Source: Phycisphaerales bacterium (GTDB lineage: Bacteria; Planctomycetota; Phycisphaerae; UBA1845; UTPLA1). From it: a stretch of 64,000 nucleotides of DNA. Where the stretch lies: contig JAKSDK010000778.1 in NCBI GenBank assembly GCA_022360095.1, positions 186,001-250,000 of the forward strand. Reading direction: 5' to 3'. The notes under the pieces are model-generated. The model was not told the origin of the DNA, did not search any database, and saw only the letters and a program-made list of their open reading frames with translations. This document shows positions 10,901 through 17,712 of this stretch, in pieces; the stretch's first letter is position 1; each line of letters opens with the position of its first letter. The position numbers and the translations under genes were made by a program.

Positions 10901-11479
10901 TACCCGTTTGTGATCATTCTTACCGTTCCATTGGCAGTCGTGGGGGGCTTCATCGGGCTTTCAACGGTCAACCTGTGGACTTGGAGCGATCCCACGATGG
11001 CCATACAGGAGCTGGATATTCTCACGATTCTCGGCTTCGTGATTTTGCTGGGGATTGTGGTCAATAACGGCATTCTTCTTGTCCACCAGTCCCTCAATTT
11101 CGTTCGACAGGGCATGGATGCGAGTGAGGCGATCGTCGAATCCGTCCGCACGCGGATTCGGCCTATTTTCATGACGGTCATGACGACGTTTTTCGGCCAG
11201 CTTCTGCTGGTTGTTCGTCCGGGCTCGGGTGCGGAACTGTATCGAGGTGTCGGTGCCGTTGTGCTCGGCGGCTTGGTGGTGTCCACGCTTTTCACGCTAT
11301 TCGTGGTTCCCGCGATGTTGTCATTGTTCATGGGAGCCCGTGTTCGCCTCGGGCGATTGGTCTTCGGACGGCACGAATCGGCTCAGCTTGCCTCAGCCGG
11401 AGTCGGTACGACCGTTCCCAATTCCTCTGCCGGTCGAGTTGCAAGTTCTGATATGCCTGCGCCGGAGCATGCTGCGTAG
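7985..11479 (+). CDS. RND efflux transporter permease (HAE1/AcrB-like)
   Basis: A 1164-residue proton-driven inner-membrane exporter that would act with the adaptor just upstream. The N-terminal transmembrane helix, the pseudo-repeated periplasmic domains and two blocks of hydrophobic helices (from ~350 and from ~960) follow the AcrB plan. The TM4 motif reads GMVVDNAIVVLEN, with one Asp of the AcrB Asp-Asp relay replaced by Asn, as is common in HAE1 members. It is about 110 residues longer than AcrB. The excess lies at ~590-690, where a charged, coiled-coil-like stretch rich in Glu, Arg and Lys interrupts the second periplasmic domain. The substrate is unknown. Confidence 0.93.
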   Translation: MRFVDRFITNPVKVAVGVILLVLFGLLTITPPSIAPSPLRAPVQLTPNADEPIVTVATTWEGANPEEVEREIVDKQEDLLKGISNLRKMTSTATQGRASIELEFEVGTDQDVAKQDVSDALRQVKYQIPQDEFDNPTVKSGREFGEEAIAWMILSSDREDIYVPDLFTFADEEIKPMLERVEGISSVGVLGGREREIQVVVDPFKLAQAGVTFRELEEALQRQNTNLAAGNSAQGKRDIVIRTMGRYTSLDDIRMTVIKTGSGGPIRVEHVAEVEDTFKKQYGFVRSEGEYVMAIPAYRETGSNVIEAMEGLKGAIQKVNDELLSHRGLKLDLTQVYDETTYINAAISLVRGNILFGGLMAMTVLLLFLRSISGTVIVTIAIPICVIGTLLVVPLMGRNINVVMLAGLAFAVGMVVDNAIVVLENIYRHREMGKSRWQAASDGATEVWGAVLANSLTTMIVFLPILFVKEEAGQLFRDIAIAVSGAVALSLVVSVTVIPTLSARLLRKARTRVEEGQGRIAHAVAAVVGLVNRWVITRLLVVVGFTTLSIFLSIRLAPEPSYLPSGNKNLIFGFLLTPPGYNTAEYGRIALRLENGNPMKGQVGIRQFWEAKPNTPEHEKLVAQWSNMVDQFVAPRKEGQIRQAEAVLESKEASSDERRRARQRIKELQREIAEWRVPPPAIDNFFYVAFEGGCFMGCSSVDPENVRPLKNVLNSTGFSVPDSFAIFFQPSIFKGESGNTVDVEIRGEKLDEVVQAGLNVMMACSERFGRVDPNPRNFFLDRREDQLIPDRVKTGDLGLTVADLGAIIRACGDGRVVGQYREGGRSIDLAVKVSETEDPRTGRSSTDMISHVPIHTPVGQIVPLSAVCRVERTTSAQEIRHIETQPAVKLTIHPPEGIALPQVVSTIENDVVAPMRSEGYGERRLKIPDQVVVALAGNADKLKSTWDSLKWLLALSLLVVYLLMAGLFESFAYPFVIILTVPLAVVGGFIGLSTVNLWTWSDPTMAIQELDILTILGFVILLGIVVNNGILLVHQSLNFVRQGMDASEAIVESVRTRIRPIFMTVMTTFFGQLLLVVRPGSGAELYRGVGAVVLGGLVVSTLFTLFVVPAMLSLFMGARVRLGRLVFGRHESAQLASAGVGTTVPNSSAGRVASSDMPAPEHAA

Positions 11480-11685
11480 TTCATAAGCCTTCTCTTCATA
11501 CCGATGTACCCTTATGCATCTAGGGGTTATCTTCTTGGTTATCGGTGGTATCGTTTAGACCTTGGTATTACTCCGCTGTTGTTCGGCACGGATCAAAAAG
11601 GCCGATCGGCGGTTTATCGGCATTGCGCTCGGACAGATCATTAACGGGCTGAATTGGCACCGCGTATTGTTCGATAAAAATTTCG

Positions 11686-12120
11686 ATGAAAGCGGAATCA
11701 ATTAGCGCGCAGGCCCGGCAATTTGAGCGCCGGAAGACGGCCTATGAAGCCCGAATCGAGCCGCATCCGGACCATGCCGGTCAATTCCGGCTCAGTTTTC
11801 CGGATGCCCAGGCAGGCTTGTCGGTGTTCGACGTCAGTGAAGGTGGCGTCGGGTTACGCAGTGGCATCTACATTCCCAAAAACATGCGTCTGACGCTGCA
11901 TATCCTCGGCGTTGGCGGAGAGGTGACCGAGACCGGCGAAGTATTAAGAATACGAGTGATAGCACGCCGGTGTGACATGATCGATCACAAACCCACCTAC
12001 AACGTGGGATTGCAGTTTGCCGACAGCCAGGGTGCAGACGAGCAGGTATTGATTCGTGCCGCGAGTCAGGCTTCGGGGGCGAGTGAAGCCGTTGTGGTGG
12101 AGGGTTCAAGTGGCGCTTAA
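11686..12120 (+). CDS. PilZ domain protein
   Basis: A 144-residue single-domain protein of the PilZ type, a family that often binds cyclic di-GMP and tunes pilus or secretion machines. The DxSxxG motif is intact (DVSEGG, followed by VGLRS). The upstream arginine motif, usually RxxxR, is weak: Arg15-Arg16 are present but the expected second Arg is Ala or Tyr. Cyclic di-GMP binding is therefore uncertain. It is the first gene of the pilus/secretion operon, and its 3' end overlaps the ATPase gene by 11 bases. That makes a regulatory role on this machine likely. Confidence 0.8.
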   Translation: MKAESISAQARQFERRKTAYEARIEPHPDHAGQFRLSFPDAQAGLSVFDVSEGGVGLRSGIYIPKNMRLTLHILGVGGEVTETGEVLRIRVIARRCDMIDHKPTYNVGLQFADSQGADEQVLIRAASQASGASEAVVVEGSSGA

Positions 12121-13768
12121 TGCCGTCACCGAGTTGCGGGATCAATTGCTTTCCGACGGGATCCTATCTCCTGCGGAGGTCGAGAAGCTCGACCAGCGCG
12201 TGACCGAAGAGTCCACAGACCTTGAGACGCTCCTTCGCAGGGAACACATCCTCACGGAGACGCAACTTCATGCCTTGCGCGCCATGCGTTTTGGCACACC
12301 CTATTGCAATCTATCCGATTTCATTCCGAGATTGCAAAATTCGGAATTGCTGCCGGAGGAACTGGTTCGACGGCACGTCATGTTTCCGCTGTTTGATATG
12401 GACGGCTCCATCACGTTGGTGATGGAGAATCCCCATGATCTGACCGGCGTCGATCAGGCAAGACGTCTGACCAAGCGGGAAGTCGATATCTGTCACAGTA
12501 GTCGGAGTGATATTCTCGGTCTGATCGAGCGCGCCTACGGCGCCAGCAAATACATCGAAGAGTCCTCCGTCGCGGACACGCTGCTCGAAAATACCGATGG
12601 AGACGAATCCCAGCCGGTGATTCGCCTGGTCAACGACCTCATCAATGAAGCGATTCGCCAAGGTTCATCGGACATTCACATCGAGCCGGGCGAGATAGAC
12701 TTGCGGGTTCGAATCCGTGTGGACGGCGTTCTGCGTGAAATCGCCGCACCGCCTCTCGGGTTGCACCGGGCGCTCGTCTCTCGAATCAAGATCCTCTCCC
12801 GACTGGACATCGCACAGACGCGAGCGCCGCAGGACGGAGCCTTCGACCACAAATACGACGGGCAAGAAGTCGTGATTCGTGTGGCGGTGCTGCCATCCAT
12901 TTTCGGTGAAGCGGTCGTTATGCGTATCCTACGAAACGAGTCAGAGTCGATTTCGCTGGAGGATTTGGGCATGGAGTCTCAGATGCTCAAGCGCTTTCAC
13001 GGGATCGTCTCGAACGCACACGGGATGATTCTGGTGTCAGGGCCCACGGGTTCCGGTAAGTCGACCACGCTCTATGCCGCCATGAAGTGCATCGCCTCTC
13101 CGCAAAAGAACATCATCGCGATCGAAGATCCGGTCGAATACCGGACCAGTCTGATTCGTCAGGTGCAAGTCAATCCGGAAGCGAAACTGACCTTTGCCAG
13201 CGGTCTTCGCTCGATGTTGCGTCAGGATCCGGACGTAATCATGGTAGGTGAGATTCGAGATTCCGAGACGGCCCAGATTTCCGTTCAGGCGGCCTTGACC
13301 GGTCACTTGGTGTTGAGCACGGTTCATACCAACGACTCGATCAGCGCTGTGGCTCGTTTTCGGGACCTGGGCATCGCGGAGTATTTGATTTCATCATCGT
13401 TGCTTGCCGTATTGGCGCAACGTCTGGCTCGAAAGATATGTCCGGAATGCAAGGGGCCGGATTCTCCGTCCGATTACCTATTGGATGCGCTGGGACTTAA
13501 ATCTTCAGAGTTGGATTTTGAACCGATGTGTGGAAAAGGCTGTCGTCGTTGTGTCGGGACAGGCTATATCGGCCGAATTGGTTTGTATGAACTGTTCGAA
13601 ATCGATGACCAGTACCGCGAGATGATCGTACGGAATGAACCACCGGAAGCCATTCGTGCTATCGCGAGAGCCAACGAGATGAGGTTCCTGGTGGATGATG
13701 GAATTTACAAGATCAAACAGGGTCTGACCACGGTGGAGGAGATTGTCCGCATCGCCGGTCGATGCTGA
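12110..13768 (+). CDS. GspE/PilB-type assembly ATPase
   Basis: The cytoplasmic hexameric ATPase that powers pilin or pseudopilin assembly. I chose the GTG overlapping the PilZ stop because GGAGG lies 6 bases upstream; this gives 552 residues. An N-terminal GspE/MshEN-like domain occupies ~1-150. Walker A (GPTGSGKST) is near residue 310 and is followed by the Asp box and MVGEIRDSETA (Walker B). A zinc tetracysteine is present: CPEC near 443 and CGKGCRRC near 473. This zinc site is typical of GspE/PilB and absent from PilT. The inner-membrane platform gene follows at once. Confidence 0.95.
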   Translation: MALNAVTELRDQLLSDGILSPAEVEKLDQRVTEESTDLETLLRREHILTETQLHALRAMRFGTPYCNLSDFIPRLQNSELLPEELVRRHVMFPLFDMDGSITLVMENPHDLTGVDQARRLTKREVDICHSSRSDILGLIERAYGASKYIEESSVADTLLENTDGDESQPVIRLVNDLINEAIRQGSSDIHIEPGEIDLRVRIRVDGVLREIAAPPLGLHRALVSRIKILSRLDIAQTRAPQDGAFDHKYDGQEVVIRVAVLPSIFGEAVVMRILRNESESISLEDLGMESQMLKRFHGIVSNAHGMILVSGPTGSGKSTTLYAAMKCIASPQKNIIAIEDPVEYRTSLIRQVQVNPEAKLTFASGLRSMLRQDPDVIMVGEIRDSETAQISVQAALTGHLVLSTVHTNDSISAVARFRDLGIAEYLISSSLLAVLAQRLARKICPECKGPDSPSDYLLDALGLKSSELDFEPMCGKGCRRCVGTGYIGRIGLYELFEIDDQYREMIVRNEPPEAIRAIARANEMRFLVDDGIYKIKQGLTTVEEIVRIAGRC

Positions 13769-13800
13769 TCACCTTCATGGCAGGGTTCGGGAGGAAGGCA

Positions 13801-15039
13801 TTGCCTAAGTTCGTCGTACAATTTGCGGCACCCGACGGTAAGACGGGGCGAGAAGTTGTCGAAGCGGACTCCGAGCGCGCCGCCGTTGCGCAGATGGAAG
13901 GCCATGGCCGGACTCCGATCAGCGTTCAATTGGCGGGGGCGAACAGCGAGCGAAAAGCCGCGAAGGCTTCTCGACGAGTGAGAAAGGTCAAGGGCGGAAA
14001 AGGCGTTCGTAGAGCCGTGCTGGGTTTTACTTATCAGCTAAGCGCCGTAGCGGAAAGCGGCATCCCCATCATCGCGGGTCTGAAGGCGGTGGGGGAGCAG
14101 ACCAACCATCCTCAGGTTCGCGCCGCCGTCGCACGAATGGTCAGTCGGATCGAAGGCGGGCGCACGCTGGCCGATGCCATTGACGCCGAGTCGGACACTT
14201 TTCCTGAGATCTATTCAAAAACGCTGGCGGCGGGTGAGGCGGCGGGCAAGGTGCCGGAGGTTCTGGCATCTTTGGCTCGATATCAGGAACAAGAGGCCGA
14301 GACACGCAGTCAAATCAGATCAGCCATGACGTATCCCATCCTGGTCGTGGGGTCCTTGATTTTAGCGACGATTGTCCTGTTGATTTTCGTCGTCCCGCAG
14401 TTTCAGGAACTCTTCAGCAAATTTGAGAGTGAACTGCCGCTCCCGACGAGAATTCTGATCGGCGCCAGCGAAGCCATCACGCATCACTATTTGTTGATAC
14501 TTATCGGGATGATCGGCTCTTATTTCGGCTTGCGGTTTGTTATGGGATATAAGGCCGTCAAAGTCTGGCTCGATCATCAAATTCTGCGAATGCCTGTTTT
14601 CGGAAATCTCCTGATCGGCATCTATATGGTCCGGTTCATTGAATTGCTTGATTTGCTGATGCAGGCGGCACTACCGATTACGCAGTCGCTTCGCGTGACG
14701 ACCGATAGTATGACAAACGAAGCAATTCGTCGGGATATTCGTAACGTTTCACACTCTGTCGAGGGCGGGCGTTCGCTGGCGGAAGCTTTCTCGGAAACAC
14801 GATGGTTGACGCTGTTGGTGAAACGAATGCTCGCCATTGGCGAGGAGGCCGGCCGCACGGATCAAATTTTTGAGTACCTTCGAAAGTTCTATACGCAACA
14901 GACACAGCGCAGCATCAAGCTATTATCGACCCTTATCGAACCTGCATTGGTCACCGGCCTTGCAGTTGTCGTTCTTTTCTTTGCGCTGGCGATCTTTTTA
15001 CCGATGTGGAAATTGTTGAAGTTAGTGGGAACCGCCTGA
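13801..15039 (+). CDS. GspF/PilC inner-membrane platform protein
   Basis: A polytopic platform protein that couples the ATPase to pilin assembly. The likely start is TTG, preceded by GGAGGAAGG. It gives the N-terminus MPKFVVQFAAPDGK, which resembles GspF/PilC starts; an ATG at 13762, overlapping the ATPase stop, would add 13 residues. Two GspF domains are visible, with paired family signatures (GGRTLADAI...FPEIYSKTLAAGEAAG and EGGRSLAEAF...LLVKRMLAIGEEAG). Three hydrophobic helices occur near 180, 235 and 385. It sits between the ATPase and the major pseudopilin, as in type II secretion operons. Confidence 0.94.
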   Translation: MPKFVVQFAAPDGKTGREVVEADSERAAVAQMEGHGRTPISVQLAGANSERKAAKASRRVRKVKGGKGVRRAVLGFTYQLSAVAESGIPIIAGLKAVGEQTNHPQVRAAVARMVSRIEGGRTLADAIDAESDTFPEIYSKTLAAGEAAGKVPEVLASLARYQEQEAETRSQIRSAMTYPILVVGSLILATIVLLIFVVPQFQELFSKFESELPLPTRILIGASEAITHHYLLILIGMIGSYFGLRFVMGYKAVKVWLDHQILRMPVFGNLLIGIYMVRFIELLDLLMQAALPITQSLRVTTDSMTNEAIRRDIRNVSHSVEGGRSLAEAFSETRWLTLLVKRMLAIGEEAGRTDQIFEYLRKFYTQQTQRSIKLLSTLIEPALVTGLAVVVLFFALAIFLPMWKLLKLVGTA

Positions 15040-15122
15040 ATTACCGGCCCGACAACGTATGGTAATCTTAAAAGGGTGATTTTTGGGGTATGCCTAATCA
15101 GGGCCAAAGAAGGAGCTCTAGT

Positions 15123-15563
15123 ATGAATCGAAGAAACAGAAGTCGAATTGGACGAAAAGGTTTTACACTGATCGAGCTTGTGACGGTCATTGTGATCCTG
15201 GGAATTCTATCCGCAGTCGCGCTGCCGGTTTACCTGGACTACAGGGCGGACGCGAGAGCGGCCGCATGCAAGGGTGTGTTGGGCGCCATGCGAGCGGCCG
15301 TTGCCAACTACTACGCGCATTCCGCAACGGATAGTGGTGGTGGCAACGCGTCTTATCCCTCGTCGGCCGTCTTTACCACGGCGGATGCGGTCATGGCCGG
15401 TGTGATTCCGGACAATCCTTATGACACGGACGGCACGGCCAACAATGTCGAGGTGGGTGTGACCAAAGGCACTCTCGTCGGCGGCAACGGCGGCTGGGCC
15501 TACAAGCCTTCCACCGGTGAGGTTTGGGCGAATACAAACACGGCCGGTGAGAACGGGTTTTAG
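15123..15563 (+). CDS. Major pilin/pseudopilin (GspG-like)
   Basis: A 146-residue type IV pilin-like protein. The ATG is preceded by AAGGAG at 7 bases. A short basic leader (RRNRSRIGRKG) runs to the prepilin cleavage site before FTLIELVTVIVILGILSAV, with the Glu at mature position 5 intact. The globular part is small and rich in Gly, Ala and Asn, ending with GGWAYKPSTGEVWANTN, a layout resembling GspG. It is followed directly by the strongest terminator in the window, which may make this the most abundant product of the operon. No prepilin peptidase lies in the window. Confidence 0.92.
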   Translation: MNRRNRSRIGRKGFTLIELVTVIVILGILSAVALPVYLDYRADARAAACKGVLGAMRAAVANYYAHSATDSGGGNASYPSSAVFTTADAVMAGVIPDNPYDTDGTANNVEVGVTKGTLVGGNGGWAYKPSTGEVWANTNTAGENGF

Positions 15564-15600
15564 TCCTAAGGGCTTGACGCGAATATATGGACGAACACTA

Positions 15601-15631
15601 AAAGCCCCGGGCAGGCCTGCTCGGGGCTTTT
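15601..15631 (+). terminator. Rho-independent terminator after the major pseudopilin
   Basis: The arms AAAGCCCCG and CGGGGCTTT enclose a further GC-rich self-complementary core (GCAGGCCTGC), so almost the whole element folds into one hairpin. Its 3' flank ends in TTTT. It lies 38 bases after the pseudopilin stop and before the minor pseudopilin genes. Partial read-through would lower minor pseudopilin expression relative to the major one, a known strategy in pilus operons and inferred here. Confidence 0.85.
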
Positions 15632-15681
15632 CGATATGAGACTTCCGCGATGGGGTTGTCGTCGATCATCCGTTGCGAGTG

Positions 15682-16224
15682 ATGATGATGTTGAAGAAAA
15701 ATCGAAGTTCATCATACCCGGCCTTTACGCTGATCGAGCTGGTCACGGTCATTGCCGTGTTGGCGGTGTTGGCGGTTTTTGTCGGGGGACCGACGCTTTC
15801 CTATATTGCCGACATGCGATCGAGTGCCGCCGCATCAAGGCTCGCTTCTGACATTCGCTATATGCAGCGCGTCGCCTTGGGATCAGGGCTGCGAACATGG
15901 ATTGATTTCGACGTGGGCGCAGATCGGTATTCTCTTTATGTCGAAGATCCGGCGAATCCGGGCAAGGCAGGTCGAGTGCCGACGGTGCATCCGCTCGACA
16001 AGACGACCAATGCCCTGCAGTTCGGTTCCGGTCCCTTTGGTGGAGTCTCCATCGTCAGCGCTGATTTCAACTCGACAACGGAGTTGGAGTTCGACAGCTT
16101 CGGTGTTCCCTACGACGCGAATGGAACGGTATTGGCCGCAAGCGGTCATACGCTGCTCTCGAACGGCATTGCGGTTCAGGTCCATCCGATTGGCGGTTTT
16201 GTGGAGCATTTAAGTTGGCCGTGA
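15682..16224 (+). CDS. Minor pseudopilin (GspH/FimT-like)
   Basis: A protein of about 180 residues with a prepilin N-terminus: a basic leader, then FTLIELVTVIAVLAVLAVF with Glu at mature position 5, though the residue before the Phe is Ala rather than Gly. The beta-rich remainder is consistent with GspH/FimT. Several ATG codons in tandem (15682, 15685, 15688) and a TTG at 15673 could start it, and none has a clear ribosome binding site. It ends in a 10-base overlap with the next pseudopilin gene, so the two are translationally coupled. Confidence 0.85.
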   Translation: MMMLKKNRSSSYPAFTLIELVTVIAVLAVLAVFVGGPTLSYIADMRSSAAASRLASDIRYMQRVALGSGLRTWIDFDVGADRYSLYVEDPANPGKAGRVPTVHPLDKTTNALQFGSGPFGGVSIVSADFNSTTELEFDSFGVPYDANGTVLAASGHTLLSNGIAVQVHPIGGFVEHLSWP

Positions 16225-16607
16225 TACGGAAAAAAAGGCGGGCCGCCACGATTATCGAAGTGGTCATGGCGATCGTGATCCTGTCCATCGCCCTGCCGCC
16301 GCTGATCAGCGCTTTTGCCGATGCGGCTCATCAGTCCATTCACCCGTCCAATGCCGCGATTGCCTCGTTTCTGGCGACAGAGCGCATGGAGGAAGTCATT
16401 GCCCGTCGATTTCGGGCGACGGACGGTTATGACGCCGTTACGATGCCGAACTTTCCGAATGAATCCCCCGTGGCCGGATTCCCGGGCTTCGATCGTACCA
16501 TGCTCATGTTGCCGGTCGGAAACTACAAAAGAGTACGAGTTACAGTGACTTGGAAGGGCGGCGCGAACCAGATTTTCGTCGAGCGTTTGTTTGCAGAATT
16601 GGATTGA
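16215..16607 (+). CDS. Minor pseudopilin (GspI/PilV-like)
   Basis: A 130-residue pseudopilin. The TTG start has GGAG 8 bases upstream, inside the preceding gene. The basic leader KKRRA is followed by ATIIEVVMAIVILSIALPPL. The helix and Glu at mature position 5 are kept, but the usual Gly-Phe at the cleavage site is replaced by Ala-Ala-Thr. LATERMEEVIA, a few turns later, is typical of GspI/PilV proteins. The next pseudopilin starts 6 bases after the stop. Confidence 0.82.
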   Translation: MAVIRKKRRAATIIEVVMAIVILSIALPPLISAFADAAHQSIHPSNAAIASFLATERMEEVIARRFRATDGYDAVTMPNFPNESPVAGFPGFDRTMLMLPVGNYKRVRVTVTWKGGANQIFVERLFAELD

Positions 16608-16613
16608 TTTGTT

Positions 16614-17237
16614 GTGATTCGCAGAAGAGGCAAACGACTGAGGAGACGCGGCACCAAGGGGGCCGTTCGAGCGTACGGCTTTACGCTGATCGAATTGATC
16701 GTGTCGATCACGGTCGGCGTGATTATCAGCGGGTCGGCCGGCCTGTTAATTCTCAACGCGGCCAGACAGCGTGCCGAAGTTTCGGCCCGCAGCGAACTGA
16801 TTGACATGGGCTCCGCCGCGATGGAATGCGTGCTTCGGTATGTCCGGGAGATTCGACAGGACGAAAATTTCCCCGCGGGTCCGACTCCGGATCTGCAGGG
16901 AAATGCGCAGATCTCGACGGCAAGCGCGACGGAGTTAAGGTTCGATAACTACGGTATCCGTTTGAATGGTAGTGAGATTCAAATCACCAACGATACCGGT
17001 GGAAATTGGCATACTTTTGCCAAGAACGTTACCGGCCTGACATTCACGTATTACGGCTGGACGTCCGGCATCGAGGCCCCGCAGGAGCTTTCACCATTAC
17101 CGCTCTCATCGACGAATCGTCAGGCGGTACGCATTATTCAGATTCAAATCGATCTTGCTCGTGGTTCGGAAACGACCCGACTGCGGACTTCGGTTTACCT
17201 TCGAAGTTTTATGAACGAGGTCAATAATGCTCCATAG
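16614..17237 (+). CDS. Minor pseudopilin (GspJ/PilW-like)
   Basis: A 207-residue pseudopilin with an unusually long, strongly basic leader (about 21 residues, with RRRGKRLRRRG) ahead of GFTLIELIVSITVGVIISGSAGLL. The length and the ARSELIDMGSAAMECVLRYVREIRQ region match GspJ/PilW proteins. The GTG start lies 6 bases after the previous stop, and the 3' end overlaps the next gene by 11 bases. It probably forms part of a minor-pilin tip complex with its neighbours. Confidence 0.84.
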   Translation: MIRRRGKRLRRRGTKGAVRAYGFTLIELIVSITVGVIISGSAGLLILNAARQRAEVSARSELIDMGSAAMECVLRYVREIRQDENFPAGPTPDLQGNAQISTASATELRFDNYGIRLNGSEIQITNDTGGNWHTFAKNVTGLTFTYYGWTSGIEAPQELSPLPLSSTNRQAVRIIQIQIDLARGSETTRLRTSVYLRSFMNEVNNAP

Positions 17238-17640
17238 ACCGAATAACGTGTTCGAACGGCGCGGTGTCGCGATTCTCGGGTTTGTCGTGGCCATGTTGGT
17301 TATTGGAACCTTTGCTCTTTGGTTATTCCAGCTCACTGCGTCAACGGCCACCAGTTCGCTTGGTCACTATTACAGCACGGGGGCCTTTTACGCGGCTGAG
17401 AGCGGCATCGAAATGTCCTTGCGCGAAAAAAACCAGGACAATGATATCGACAGTGATGGGACTATCGGGACGATATCAGACAATAGCAATAATTCGGACG
17501 ATCCCACATTGGCGACGGGAGCGGTGTTCGTGGAGCAGTCGAGTTCCAGTCCCCCCCTGTTTCGTGCAACGGGAAGGCCCATACAGGCGAGCGCGCCTTG
17601 GTCCGATTTCCGCCGAGTGATTGAGGCACGGATCGAATAG
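17227..17640 (+). CDS. Minor pilin-like protein (PilX/GspK-like N-terminus)
   Basis: A 137-residue protein with a PilX-type start: basic leader, then GVAILGFVVAMLVIGTFALWLFQLTAST and the signature YAAESGIEMSLRE. The position-5 Glu of classical pilins is missing from the hydrophobic helix, as in GspK/PilX-like tip subunits. A short Asp/Asn/Ser-rich stretch (DNDIDSDGTIGTISDNSNNSDD) could bind calcium, which is inferred. It is far shorter than GspK (about 300 residues), so the large GspK globular domain is absent. Confidence 0.75.
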   Translation: MLHRPNNVFERRGVAILGFVVAMLVIGTFALWLFQLTASTATSSLGHYYSTGAFYAAESGIEMSLREKNQDNDIDSDGTIGTISDNSNNSDDPTLATGAVFVEQSSSSPPLFRATGRPIQASAPWSDFRRVIEARIE

Positions 17641-17712
17641 GCGCTCGCGGGTGGGCAAGTAAGACGGCAATCTTGTCCTAGAGGCCGCGAGCTAAATCCT
17701 CGCGAGACATGG

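Noticed and set aside
11601-11621. Hairpin GCCGAT...ATCGGC between the RND pump and the PilZ gene as a terminator
   Set aside because: The stem is only 6 bp with a 9-base loop, no T-tract follows, and it is 120 bases past the stop codon.
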